From: Leucosporidium creatinivorum | Lineage: Eukaryota > Basidiomycota > Microbotryomycetes > Leucosporidiales > Leucosporidiaceae | DNA length: 64,000 bases | NCBI GenBank assembly: GCA_001600635.1 | Contig: BCKL01000004.1 | Span: 1,078,904-1,142,903, forward strand | Direction of reading: 5' to 3' | Shown: piece by piece, positions 10,720-21,318 of the stretch | How the letters are laid out: the number at the start of each line of letters is the position of its first letter | How positions within the stretch are numbered: position 1 is the stretch's first letter | Position numbers and translations under genes: made by a program | The notes under the pieces: model-generated | The model's input: the letters and a program-made list of their open reading frames with translations, nothing else | The model's database searches: none | What the model was told of the DNA's origin: nothing

Positions 10720-11319
10720 ATTCGGACCGGACCGAACTCGGCGATGCGATGGATTTCTCGGCTTTTGGCTTTTCGGCGTGCGCGCGCGGCTACTCTCTCT
10801 CTCTCTTTATAAACCTCCCGATAAACTCCCCAAATGATGCTCGTTTCTCTTCTTTCTTCCCCCCCCCCCCCCTCCCTCTTCACTACCCCTCTACGGAAAC
10901 CCCGATCGACAACCGTGAGGACGAGTCGGTGTTGCCTCTCTTCCCACCTCTTTCCCCCTCCTTCTCGGCGATCCTGCCGGCGAGGGAAGGAGAAAGGAAA
11001 GAAGAAGCCCCGAGACTCTAATCCCCCCCGGGGGGCCCCCCCCTTTCCCCCCCCCCCCCCCCCCGAATTTGATAGCGCTAGAGAATCTATACTTTGGAGC
11101 TGGCTACCCCCCCTTTTTGATTGCAGCTATATTCCTTCAACGTTGCTGGAATTGACACCTTTGATCGTTTCGAATACACCTCGACTTGCTGGAGAGATAG
11201 CCGAATCGAGAGTTTGAGACTTCGAGCTGAGAGCAACAAGTTCCGAAGTAGCCGAGCGAGCCGGCTTGGGCTTCGACCATCGCCTTGCCTTCGAAACCTC
11301 GACTCGACTACAAACAGGG
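10720..11319. other. Intergenic between OAZ1 and PEX5, with C homopolymers
   Basis: 600 bp in the same orientation as both neighbours: the antizyme 3' UTR and the PEX5 promoter. It contains a 14-C run (10859-10872), a C7-G6-C8 block (11023-11043) and an 18-C run (11047-11064). No gene is supported. Confidence 0.6.
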
Positions 11320-11596
11320 ATGAGCTTCGCCGCTCTAGCAGGAGGAGGAGGAGCAGAATGTGGGCCTGTCAACCCCTTGGCGCAGTTGAGTAAAGCCTAC
11401 AGCAGTGATCGCGGGGTGCAACAGGTGCGTTTACACTCACTCTGGTCTCTCGCTCTCTCTCTCTCTCTCGCACGTTCGAGCTGCTAGCTGATGATAGATC
11501 CTGATGGGCTACACAGGACCACTTTAACCAACCCTCCTCTTCCCGCTCTGTACGCCCTCTCTCCTCCCTGCTCCGCGCGCCACGCTCGCTGACCCA

Positions 11597-11643
<47 letters not shown>

Positions 11644-14494
11644 ACAGGCCTTCCGCGCCGTCCACCAGCAACAACAACCAGCAGACGCCTCGCGCTTCTT
11701 CGCCCACCCCCCTCCCCAGCAGCAGGCATTCGATCTCGCGCCCCTCGGACGAGCTCTCACCCCCCTCCCACTCGCCCAGCAGCAGCGCGAGGGATCGCCC
11801 GCGCCGACGCCGGCGTGGGCACAGGCTTTCGCTCAGCAGTCCCAACAGCATGGAGGAGGAGCAGGAGGGGGTGGGCAGACCGAGCAGGAGGCGTTTAGGA
11901 GGGCGTTTGGAGGAGGAGGGGGAGGGGGAGGAGGGGGGCAGCAGCGCGAGTGGAGCGGCGATTTCGCTCGCCATGCTCAGCAGCAGTCGAGGGAGGGGGA
12001 GATGAGGCTACAGCATCAAGGAGCTGAGCAACAGCAACAGCAAGGAGGAGCGGGAGCGGGAGGGATGTACGCGATGGGCCAGGCGAGGTTGATGGGCGCG
12101 GGGTGTGGCGCTTCGGGGATGATGGGAGGAGGGATGGGGATGGGGATGCAGGTGCCGATGTACCAGGGACAGGGTATGCAGCAGCAAGGGAATGATATGG
12201 TTGTCGAGACGCAGTGTACGCTTCCCTTTCTCCTTTCGCTCGGCTCGGCGTTCGTTCGCTGACCCTTTCCTTCTCCCTCTCCCTCGCAGCGGCAGACTGG
12301 GACCACGCCTTCCGGCAACTCGAGTCCTCCCCCCTCCACGCCTCTTCCATCTCCTCCATCCACGCCGAATCGACCCCACTCATCCCCGAAGCCGAACGAT
12401 CCTCCTCCCCCCCCATCCTCACCGACTCGCAATCGCGCGACGCTCTCGCCCGTACAGCCGGCGCTCTGCTCTCCACCGTCCGAAACACCGAACAGACCCG
12501 CTCTCAAGGCCAAGGCCAAGGAGGAGGAGACAAGTTTGCCAATTCGAGCTTCATGGAATTGATGAGGAAGTTGAGGGATGGCGAGGTGGCTGTCGAGGGG
12601 GATAAAGTGGTGGAGCAGGTCGGGATGGCTAGTGGGAGGGGAGGAGTGGATGTCAAGGGGAAGGGGCGAGCGAGTGGGTGGGCCGACGCATTCAGCGCGC
12701 GAGGAGGGAGGGAGGAGGAAGGAAGGACGGGAGCAGCCCCGAGCTCGACGTTCGGCCTTAGCCCCGCTGAGTTGGCTACCCAGCAGCAGGCTTATGCGCA
12801 GAGGGAGGCGGGGAGTGCGATGCGAGCGAGGGAGCTGGAGGAGAGCTACAAGACGATGGCTGAGTTGTGGGAGGATGAGGATCAGATGAGGGAGCTCAAG
12901 GAGGCGAGACCGGCGGCGGCGGCGGCGGGGCTGCAGTTCCAGGGTGATGGAGGATGGACCGAGGAGCAGCAAGCGAGGATGGACGTGGATACGAGCGTGC
13001 CCCTCGCTTCGTCCAATTGGGAGGAGGATTTCGATGCGACGATGATTTCGGGGGGGCATGCGTTCAATGCCCCCCGAACGACGGGGCCGAGGGAGCTGTC
13101 GGCGCAGCAGAAGGAGTGGGATGCATTGCAGGCGGATTGGGACCAGTTTGACGTCTCGGCTAGTGGGTTCAAACCCTCCGCCGCCGCCACCGCCAACGCT
13201 ACCGCCGAGGCTTCGACGTCGACGACTCTCGCGGGGTATGGATTCGCGCAGAACAATCCCTACGTCGTCTCCTCCTCCTCCTTCTCCTCCACTCGGACCC
13301 ACTCCCTCCACCACGCCCACCACCACCCGACTTCGAACTACGACTCGATCCTCCAAAAAGAAGCGACCGTCCTCTCCAACCCCAACTCCTCCTCGGCGTG
13401 GCTCGCCCTCGGCATCAAACAGCAAGAGAACGAGCGGGAGGACCTCGCCATCAAGGCCCTCCTCCGCGCTATCGAGCTGGACGCCAACTCGGGAGAAGCG
13501 TACCTCGCCCTCGCCGTCTCGTACACCAACGAGAACGAGCGGAGCTTGAGCTACGAGTCGATTGATCGCTGGGTCGAGACGCTGGGGGTGGAGAGGTATA
13601 CCGCCGAGGTGGAAGCTTATAGGGACTTGTTTGGCAAGCTGCCGGAGTCGGGGAGGGGGAGTAAGGAGCGCCACGAGTACCTCACGGGGCTGTTGATTCG
13701 GTTGGCCCAAGGACGGGCAGAGGTCGATGGAGCGGATGTGGACGCTGAGGTGCAGATTGGGTTGGGCGTGCTGTTTAACACGAGTGAGGAGTATGAGAAG
13801 GCGGGGGATTGCTTCGAGTCGGCGCTGTCTGTGAGGCCGGATGTGAGTTCTGTTTTTTCCTCTTCCTTCGTCGCCGAGCTGAGCAGGAGCTGACGAGCGA
13901 TGACGAGCACAGGACCCCCTCCTCTTCAATCGACTGGGAGCGACTTTTGCCAACTCTGGCAAGACGGAACTCGCGATCCAGTACTACCTCGAGGCGCTCG
14001 ATATCCAGCCCGGATACGTTCGCGCGAGGTTCAACCTCGCCGTCGCCAATATGAACCTCGGCGTGAGTCGTCTCGGCTCGTTCGCTTCGTGATGGTGTAT
14101 GCTGATGCTGCTTTGCGTTGGAACAGCAATACGAGGAAGCGATCCAGCACCTGACTACCTCGCTTTCGATTCAAGAGACCGAAGCTCAGCTCGAAGGTGA
14201 GCTCTCTCCGTTCTCTCGCCCTCCTCGAATGCTCGCTCACGCCTCTCCACCCCCCTACAGCCAACAACGTCGACAACTCTTCCCGCGGCGTCACCTCCCA
14301 AACCCTCTGGGACTCGCTCAACATCTGTCTCCTCCAGTTCGTCTTTCCTCTCTCCCTCTCCTTCTCGGGCTTCGCTGACTCTCCTTCCCTACCTCCTGAA
14401 CAACAGGATGCACCGCTCCGACCTCGCAACCTACACCTCCTCGCGCGACCTGCGAGGCATCCTCGCTGCCTTCCCCCCAACTGCTCAAGTGTGA
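11320..14494 (+). CDS. PEX5: Peroxisomal targeting signal 1 receptor PEX5
   Basis: A cycling receptor that binds C-terminal SKL-type signals in the cytosol and carries cargo to the PEX13/PEX14 docking complex. The start MSFAALAGGGGAECGPVNPL includes a Cys near the N-terminus, the residue mono-ubiquitinated for recycling in this family. Exon 2 is only 33 nt (DHFNQPSSSRS). The Gln/Gly-rich half carries five WxxxF PEX14-binding motifs in order: WAQAF, WSGDF, WDHAF, WADAF, WEEDF. The C-terminal TPR domain starts near NYDSILQKEATVLSNPNSSS and includes AWLALGIKQQENEREDLAIK, LDANSGEAYLALAVSYTNEN, LGVLFNTSEEYEKAGDCFES, LFNRLGATFANSGKTELAIQ and YVRARFNLAVANMNLGQYEE. The last exon ends LRGILAAFPPTAQV. 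About nine exons. Intron 2 contains a 44-C run. Confidence 0.97.
11598..11641 (+). repeat. 44-nt poly-C tract inside PEX5 intron 2
   Basis: An uninterrupted run of 44 C lies between the likely branch point (GCTGACCC at about 11589) and the acceptor TCACAG ending at 11647. It thus makes up nearly the whole polypyrimidine tract of this intron. The true length may differ, because such runs are error-prone in sequencing and assembly. Confidence 0.85.
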
Positions 14495-14884
14495 CTCGGT
14501 CCCTCGGCGCCGAAGAGAGCAGACTCGCCGTACCCCGTCTTTCCTGGTGATGCGAGGTATGGCGAGAAGGGGAGGTATGCTACGAGAGGGGGCATGTTGG
14601 GCATGTGTAGATTGGCGGGAGAGGATCTGTAAGCGGCTTTTGATAGGTAGTGAGGAGGGAAGCGAGAGCGCGGTCGCCGAGAGGGTTGCGAAGGGAGTGC
14701 GAGATGGGAGCTGGAGGGGGAGGGCTCGGCTAAGCAGAGCACCGGAGCTGAAGTGCTGCTTGTTGTACTGAACTGTATCAGATCTACAGCGAAGCCTCCT
14801 CACGATTTCGACCACCCCTAGCGAACCCCGGCGCGCCTCTCTCGCTCCTTCCTCCTTCTCGCTTGTCTCGCCACCTCACCAGCA
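14495..14884. other. Intergenic between PEX5 and PTPA
   Basis: 390 bp holding the PEX5 3' UTR and the PTPA promoter, including one TCGGCGCCGA palindrome (14504-14513). Small open frames here show no family resemblance. Confidence 0.6.
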
Positions 14885-16448
14885 ATGGCGCACGACCACT
14901 CGCACGACCACTCAGACTCTCCCATCACCTCTCCTATAGCTCCCATCAAGCGCATCATCTCGCGCGCTCACCTCCAGAACTTCCTCGACTCTCCAACTCA
15001 TCAAGACCTCGTCAACTTTCTCGAGGAGCTCAACGAGTCGGTAGTGGGGTACAAATTGACTGAGGAGGTGGAGGAGGGTGAGGTGTGTCTGCTCTCGTCC
15101 TAAGCCTTGTGAGGAGACGGGACTGCTGACTGAACGGAAACGAACGAGCGAAGGCGGTCAAGAGCTTGTTGAGCGTGCTGGAGCAGGTAGAGCAGACCGT
15201 CAAGGAGACACCACCGGTGGATAATGGCAAGAGTCGGTTTGGCAACCCGGCGTTCAAGACGTTCTACGATAGGATTGCGGAGGTGCGTTCGACTCGTCTG
15301 GCTTCTTCAGCTCGCGGAAGGCTGACAATGGGGGCGTGCGACCGAGCAGAAGGCCCAGAAGCTACACGAGTCCATCCCTGGTCTACCGCAGGATAACATC
15401 GACGAGCTATCGACGTACTTCTGCGAGAGCTGGGGGAATAGGACACGAGTCGACTATGGCAGTGGCATGGAGCTCAACTTTATCTGCTGGCTGTGAGTTC
15501 AAGCTTCAGATCTGTGCTGTGCTCCCTCGCTGATCCCCCTCCCCTCTCACAGGCTCTGCTTGAGGAAACTCGGCGTAATCGAGAAGAGCGACGACCGAGC
15601 AGTCGTGGCGAGGGTGTTCTGGAAGTGCGTGGGAGCTGCAGAAAGCTCAATTGAGATACTAGCTGACGTCTCTTGCGCTCCCAGATACATGAAGGTCGCT
15701 CGACTGCTGCAGACGGAGTACTGGCTCGAGCCGGCCGGTTCGCATGGAGCGCAAGGGCTCGATGACTACCACTTCGCCGTCTTCAGTGCGTGTGACTGCT
15801 TGCTCATCGGTTTCTCTTGCTTCGCTCACCTCTTCCACCATTTGCAGTCTTCGGCTCGGCACAGCTTCGCGGTCACAAGCACCTCCGACCGAAGGCGATT
15901 CACGACAGCGAGATCCTCGACGAGTTCTCAAAGGACTACATGTATCTCTCTTACATCAAGTACATCAACTCGGTATGTCCGGCCTCTCCCCTGCGTACTG
16001 GACCCCGCTCACGCTCTTCTCCACCGCAGATCAAGACGGCAAGCCTGCGCTGGCACTCGCCCATGCTCGACGACATCTCGGGGGTGCGTTTCTGCCCCTC
16101 CTCCACCCGCTTTCTCGCCTGCTCACTCTCCTCCTCCTACCACAGGTCAAGACCTGGGACAAGGTCAACTCTGGCATGCTCAAGATGTACAAAGCCGAGG
16201 TCCTCGCCAAGCTCCCCGTCGCCCAGCACTTCCTCTTCGGCTCTCTTCTCCCCTACCCCACCTCGGCCGACACTCTCGAAGCCGAGCCAGAAGCAGGCGT
16301 TACGACGGATGAGCATGGGCATCTGCATGTGAGGGGAGAAGGCTTCGGCGATTGCTGTGGGATTCCGATCCCTTCGGCGTTTGCTGCTGCTGAGGATTTG
16401 AGGAAGAGGGAGGCGGCGGGGACGGTGAGGAGGATTCCGTTTGATTAG
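14885..16448 (+). CDS. Serine/threonine phosphatase 2A activator PTPA (Rrd1/Rrd2 type)
   Basis: A peptidyl-prolyl isomerase-like activator of the PP2A catalytic subunit in cytosol and nucleus. A His/Asp-rich start, MAHDHSHDHSDSP, leads into IKRIISRAHLQNFLDSPTHQ. Later exons give FGNPAFKTFYDRIAE, YFCESWGNRTRVDYGSGMEL, NFICWL, VFWKYMKVARLLQTEYWLEP, then the family signature AGSHGAQGLDDYHFAVFIFG. After that come [40 protein letters not shown], and NSGMLKMYKAEVLAKLPVAQ followed by HFLFGSLLPYP. The C-terminus has GFGDCCGIPIPSAFAAAEDL. About eight short introns. Domain length is usual for the family, with a modest C-terminal tail. I cannot tell Rrd1 from Rrd2. Confidence 0.96.
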
Positions 16449-17260
16449 TGCTTGTGAGGAGGTAGAAGATATGAAAGGCTTGCTCTTGCCTGCAGGATTG
16501 AGGCGAGCGAGGAGGGCGGGGCAGCGAGTAGCGAGGGCGAGGTGCAGGAGAATCGTGCGGCACGTACTACGAGCTCGTTCGGACCCACAACATCACTCGA
16601 GCTGAGATGGTTCATTTCTCAAGCAAAAGCCCGATCAACCTCAACCCTGGGTGCGTTTCAACTCGACCTCGCCCCGGCCCAACTTCGCTCCAGCTGCTCC
16701 GCTAGCTTCTGCAGCGAGGTGTATGTAGGCTGTAGCGAGACGTGTGTGGGGGTCAGCAGCTAACTCCGCTTCTATCACCATTTCACAGCGATGGATTAGA
16801 GGCTCCCATCGTGATTTATGGCTACATCCCTTCTCGAGCTCTCGGCGCCAGTGAAGTCCGCTGGACTCAGCGTCGCGCTGAAGTGAGCTGCACGTAGTGC
16901 TGAAGAGCAGTCTCGTAGTGCCGCTAGTATGACCCTTTGACCGCCCGTTCAGGCGAAAGGTGGGCGGATATGGTCACCGCAGGGGATTGGGCTCGCCGAG
17001 CGATTCTCACGTTTCGTGGGCCCCAGTGAGGGAGGATGACGACCCCATCCGCAGAAAAGCTGCTCACTCCATCCTTGAGTAAGTGGTGAACGGCAATGGG
17101 GAGCTTGTCGTCTTGTGCACTGATCGAAAGCCGAGAAGCAGCAGCTCGGCGATTCGCTGTCACGTCTCGAGGGCGTTCCTCTCTTCGACGCCGAGTCTGG
17201 TGGACTACAACCGCGCGGTAATTACAGATTTTGACTTATGAACCCTCTCAGCTCCACGCC
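16449..17260. other. Intergenic between PTPA and the Asterix-like gene, with a truncated RTA1 copy
   Basis: About 810 bp. The left half holds a truncated copy of the RTA1 gene 5' end (separate entry). The remainder, 16900-17260, shows nothing recognisable apart from a short inverted repeat, CCGCCC (16941-16946) with GGGCGG (16962-16967). It also includes the 3' UTR of the minus-strand Asterix-like gene. Confidence 0.6.
16607..16897 (+). pseudogene. Truncated duplicate of the RTA1-like gene 5' end
   Basis: It matches the first exon end, first intron and start of exon 2 of the intact RTA1-like gene at 18156, in the same orientation about 1.55 kb away. Shared features include CCCGATCAACC, the donor GGGTGCGTTTCA, a near-identical intron and the exon encoding APIVIYGYIPSRAL. 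Similarity ends abruptly at about 16855, just after CGAGCTCTCGG. The copy still reads open as a 50-residue spliced frame (MVHFSSKSPINLNPG, then GDGLEAPIVIYGYIPSRALG and an unrelated tail to TAG at 16895-16897). It lacks nearly all transmembrane segments, so it is probably a relic. Confidence 0.8.
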
Positions 17261-17840
17261 TCATCGCTGTAGTGGAATGACACCTCCACCGAGCTTGAAC
17301 GGCGAGTTCCAATCCAGGGGCGCCTTCTGAGCGACTCCTTGCAAGATGGGAAGGTATACGGAGACCATGGCGGTGACTATAGGGGTACAAGGTGTCAGCT
17401 TCTTCCCTCCGCGACGTTCAACATGGACTCACGAGAGAAGAGCAGGCAGCTCCAGCCGGAGAGCGAGTTGCTGTCGGCTTTAGCCTGTACCAAGCTCTTG
17501 GTCGATCGAATGGACGCGATGGAGAGGAGAATAGCGAGCCATGCCCAGGGAGCGAAGCGCGTCAACATGCACAGTGCAGCCGAGCCGAGCGCGATCATGG
17601 AGATGACATCTGCCGAAGCCGGAAGCGACGAGGAAGCGCGAAGAAAGCGCGTGGGAGCAGGAGAAGTAGCACATCAGCTCAGCCTATACCTCACCGAGGC
17701 TGCCGACACTCACCTGCAGCTCGAAACGGCCCTGTAGCCAAGGGAAAGACGTAAGGCGCCGCTTCTTGAGGTCTCCGAGGTTCGCTCGGGTCGTAGGAAG
17801 CGGAGGAGCGCTGTGATGGTGTTGTGGTCGCTTTAGACAT
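17261..17840 (-). CDS. Asterix-like (PAT complex/WDR83OS, UPF0139) small ER membrane protein
   Basis: Three exons encode about 130 residues. Exon 1 is MSKATTTPSQRSSASYDPSE and RRPQEAAPYVFPLATGPFRA. Exon 2 starts with a split Asp codon and reads VISMIALGSAALCMLTRFAP, WAWLAILLSIASIRSTKSLV, then QAKADSNSLSGWSCLLFS. Exon 3 gives LTAMVSVYLPILQGVAQKAP and ends GGGVIPLQR. Three hydrophobic segments, APWAWLAxLxSIAS followed by a short polar loop and a third helix with YLPI, match the Asterix layout (human: CAWVAVYCSFISFANSRS, then VVMSYLQNP). In animals Asterix with CCDC47 chaperones multipass proteins in the ER. Assignment is by pattern, not alignment. It diverges from the RTA1 gene with a 315-bp gap. 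Confidence 0.8.
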
Positions 17841-18155
17841 GATAAGCGGCTCTGTAGCCGGTTACGAGAGCGATGGAAGGAAGCTAATGACGGGTCGTGG
17901 GTCGATGCCAAGAGGTTGCTCTCGCTCTCCGTCCGAGGTTTGACCTCCTTCTTCTTCGCCGAACTCTGCTCTTTCTCTTCGCTACAATCCTGCAGCACTA
18001 CAGCCTGCGCCCTAAGGACACGCTTGAGCACCTGCTGCATCTCAATCGGCCGTCCGTACCCCGCCCATCTCGCCAAACTTGCAACGCAGATCTAGCAGCA
18101 GCCTCAATCGCTACAGCTTCACAACCAGCTCGCCCACGCTTGAGACTACACTAAA
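17841..18155. promoter_or_regulatory. Divergent intergenic region, Asterix-like gene and RTA1-like gene
   Basis: 315 bp between divergent starts; presumably both promoters. I see no clear TATA box or repeat. Confidence 0.45.
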
Positions 18156-19391
18156 ATGGACATGTCATCAAGATACCAAGGCTACAACGGCCCGATCAAC
18201 CCTAATCCTGGGTGCGTTTCATCTCGCCCCGGCCCAAGTTCGCTCCAGCTGCTCCGCTAGCTTCTGTAGCGAGGTGTATGTAGGCTGTAGCGAGACGTGT
18301 GTGGGGTCAGCAGCTAACTCCGCTTCTACCGCCAATTCACAGCGATGGAGAGGCTCCCATCGTGATTTATGGCTACATTCCTTCTCGAGCCCTCGGCTGT
18401 GTGGGAGCCATCATCTTCGCACTCGCTTTCGTCACCCATTTCGCCCTCTTCATACGCCTACGAGGAACTAGGGTATTCCAGGGACTACTGGCGCTGGGCT
18501 GCGTGATGGAGGTCGTTGGCTATTGCATGCGGATCATGAGCCATTGTGAGCGAGGCGCATCTCGACGCTCGAACTGTAGCTGATCGCTTCGCCTCAACAG
18601 TCCACCCGTACAAGGTCATCTACTACGTCGTACAATACTTCCTCATTGTCGTCGCTCCCGTGTTCTTCTCGGCCGCCTTCGTAAGCTCTTCCTCGGACCT
18701 CGGTCGAGCTCTAGCTGACCACTCCTGCTGCAGTACCTCGCCCTCTCTCTCGGCATCCGTCGCCTAAGCTACGGCTACGGCCATGCCCTCCTCTCCTTCT
18801 CGCCTCGCATCTTCGTCTCAATCTTTATAGGCGCCGACGTCGTCACGACCATCATCCAGATCACTGGAGCCGCTCTCATCGGTGTGTCGGAATCATCGAA
18901 CGTACGAGGAAGGGAGGCGCCCAAGATTAGCACCAAACAAGCCAACGACATTCTCCTCGCCGGTCTTTCGGTGCAGGTGAGTTCGCCGATCGCTCGCTTA
19001 TGTTCCGACCGAGCTGACCTTCTCGCTTCCACAGTCGGCCTCCTTCCTCGCCTTCATCATCATCCTCTCGGTCGTGAGCTACCGCGCCAACCAAACAAGG
19101 CCAGCAACACTCCCTCGCAAGCTCACTGGCCTCCTCCTCTTCACCTCGCTCCTCGTCTTCCTACGCACCGTCTTCCGTCTCGCCGAGACGGCCCAGGGTG
19201 TATTCGGATTCGCTTCCTCCAACGAGATACTCTTCGCCCTTCTCGAGTTCCTCCCTGTAGCGTTGGCAGTCGCGCTGTGGGGTGCCATGTCTCTCGACTC
19301 GCTCCTTCCTCCAGAGGCGGCCAACCATGAGGTCGAGAAGTGGGAGGGCAGGACTAGGTCGATGACTGGCGAGCACGTAGGAGGACTATAG
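18156..19391 (+). CDS. RTA1-like seven-transmembrane protein (lipid-translocating exporter family)
   Basis: A fungal membrane protein family (Rta1, Rsb1, Rtm1) tied to sphingoid-base export and sterol-drug or stress resistance, at plasma or vacuolar membranes. It begins MDMSSRYQGYNGPINPNPG; exon 2 gives APIVIYGYIPSRALGCVGAI and IFALAFVTHFALFIRLRGTR, then LALGCVMEVVGYCMRIMSH. Following exons give HPYKVIYYVVQYFLIVVAPV, YLALSLGIRRLSYGYGHALL, FVSIFIGADVVTTIIQITGA, and SASFLAFIIILSVVSYRANQ. The family motif FRLAETAQGVFGFASSNEIL is followed by FALLEFLPVALAVALWGA. Seven hydrophobic segments are visible. The substrate is unknown. A truncated copy of its 5' end lies at 16607-16897. Confidence 0.93.
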
Positions 19392-19613
19392 TAGAGTCCC
19401 TCTGTACATCCGAGTAAAACCTAATGCTATACTCTTGACACCCTCGCCGAGCCCGAGCACTTCAGCCGTTTCCGCCCCGCTTCGCTTCGGGCCAGTCTCA
19501 CTACAAGAGGTTCACGTGTATCCAACCTATTCATACCAACTCCTGCTCCTTAATCGGCAAGCACGCTACTAGCAAACAACTTCCGCCCTCGCCCGTCCGA
19601 TCCTCGACCCCTC

Positions 19614-21318
19614 CTATCCAACTCCCTCTCCCTCCTCGTTCGACTGCACCTCCAGCGAAGGCGCAGCGACATCCACGATCTGCTGGATTCTGTTCGTCTC
19701 ATAATCCGCGCTGCTCACGCCCGAGTAGTCGACTTCGGGGTGGATCTGCTCGATTTCGGCGAAGGGTCAGCGTCAGCGTTGGGCTTCCAACAGGGCGGAA
19801 GGACATAAGAGGATGACGAGACGGGGAGAGGGAGGAGAGAACGGACCTTGGTGTGACGCTTGAGGTTGGAGAAGACGGTGAAAGCTCGACGACAGCTGGC
19901 GACGGGGCAGACGAAAGCTGTGTTCGGCGAGCGAGTGAGTCGAGAGAGGGTCAGCGAGTGTGCAGAAGTCGAGAGAGGTTGCGGGAGATGAGGCGACGTA
20001 CGCTTCTCCTTGGTATGCGACCTCTTGTGCGTCGTCAACGCCGAAGGGCGGGCGACTGCGAGAGAGAAAAGGGTCGCGAGTGTCAGCGCTCGGCGCCGAG
20101 CTGGGCGAGAAGAGAGAGCCACTCACAAGCCTTCCCACATCCCTGCTGATCACACTTGTACACCCTCTTAGCCTCGTCCACCGGGGGTCCTTCTCTCCCT
20201 CCGTCACACCTTTTTGTACGGGGCTTCTTGACGGCCGGCTCGGGCTTCTCACACTCGGCGGACGGATGAGAGAGGGAGGAGGTCGAAGCCAGAGACCCAG
20301 CGCTGGAGTGCTCAGTTCCGAGATTGAACTCGGTCCACTGAGGGTAGAAAGGCAGAGGTAGGGTCGGCGCGGCGAAGAGAGGGCTCAGTCTCGGCGCCGA
20401 TGGAGAGAGAGGCGAGTGCTGAGAGTGAGACGAGGGGGAGAACGAGTAGGTGCTGGAAGTGGGACTGGCCGAGTAGTAGCTGCTTCCCGCATCGTCTGAG
20501 TCGGAGCGCCAGTCTTGCCAGAGCGAGTAGTCGTCCTGGGAAGGAAGGGGCGGGGGAAGATCGTACGCCGAGGGTGTCGCCGAGGGAGGAAGGAGAGGGA
20601 AGTGGGGAGGTCGAGGGAGGGTGTGAAAGGGATTAGACGGCTGTTGGGCGTTTGGTAAGAAAGTTGGACGCCTGTAGGTCGTCTCCGATACGAGAGGTGA
20701 ATCGTCGGCCAGGGGAGGAGGAGGGAAGTCGGGGAGAGCGGCAGCGGCGGCGAGGAGAGTGTCGAGAGAGGTGTACTTGGTATCGCCAGAGATCGCTTGT
20801 TGAGGCTGACCTCCGAGAGGAAAGTTGTGGTAGGGAGGGTCGGGGCAGGTTGAACGAGGCGGCCTCGGCTTAAAGGGTGCGCCAGGGGTCGGCGAGGAGG
20901 GCTGCACCGAGGTCGCTCCGTCACCCCTCGCTGCGAACCTGCCTCCCAACATATCCTCGAACGATCTCCTCTGCTCCAAATTCTGCATCCTCCCACCCTC
21001 GAGCCCGTCGTCGCTCCTCCCAGCCTGCCCGTTCGCTCCTCCGCCGTCGCCGAGGCTGTTCCNCCTACTTNCTCCTGCGCCNAGCTCCTCCTCNTCACCC
21101 GCCTGGTCAAGCTNACCCTCTCCGTAGTATCCCNNTTTGTNCCACTGCACCCCTTCCNAGTAGCTCGAGTGCATGGGAGGTGGAGGAGGAAGAGCGAAGA
21201 TGGGGCGANCTGAGCTCGGCGAAGCGCTNTAGGGCNAGTGGNAGGGGGGANGAGGGTACGGGAGACCCGAATCGTCCGTGTAGTGTTGAGAANCCTTCCA
21301 ATAGCCTCCAGAGCTCAT
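19614..21318 (-). CDS. C2H2 zinc-finger transcription factor (two fingers, C-terminal)
   Basis: A long Ser/Pro-rich N-terminal region (with SPTSSTYSFSPSSHSQHS) precedes a basic stretch, VKKPRTKRCDGGREGPP. Two C2H2 fingers follow across small exons: YKCDQQGCGKAFARPSALTT then HKRSH, and FVCPVASCRRAFTVFSNLKR then HTKIH. Both have C-x4-C-x12-H-x3-H spacing. The tail reads DYSGVSSADYETNRIQQIVD and ends EGEGVG. Finger placement near the C-terminus is common in basidiomycete regulators; I cannot assign a specific orthologue. The N-terminal coding region contains about a dozen ambiguous bases (N), so that part is uncertain. Start at MSSGGYWK (21318); an in-frame ATG at 21366 would add 16 residues. 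Confidence 0.85.

Noticed and set aside
12016-13962. 648-codon minus-strand frame opposite PEX5
   Set aside because: It is the antisense of the clearly conserved PEX5 exons; long shadows are expected with this codon bias.
16941-16967. Short inverted repeat CCGCCC/GGGCGG as a terminator or mobile-element end
   Set aside because: Only six base pairs in a GC-rich genome, with no second copy or element body nearby.
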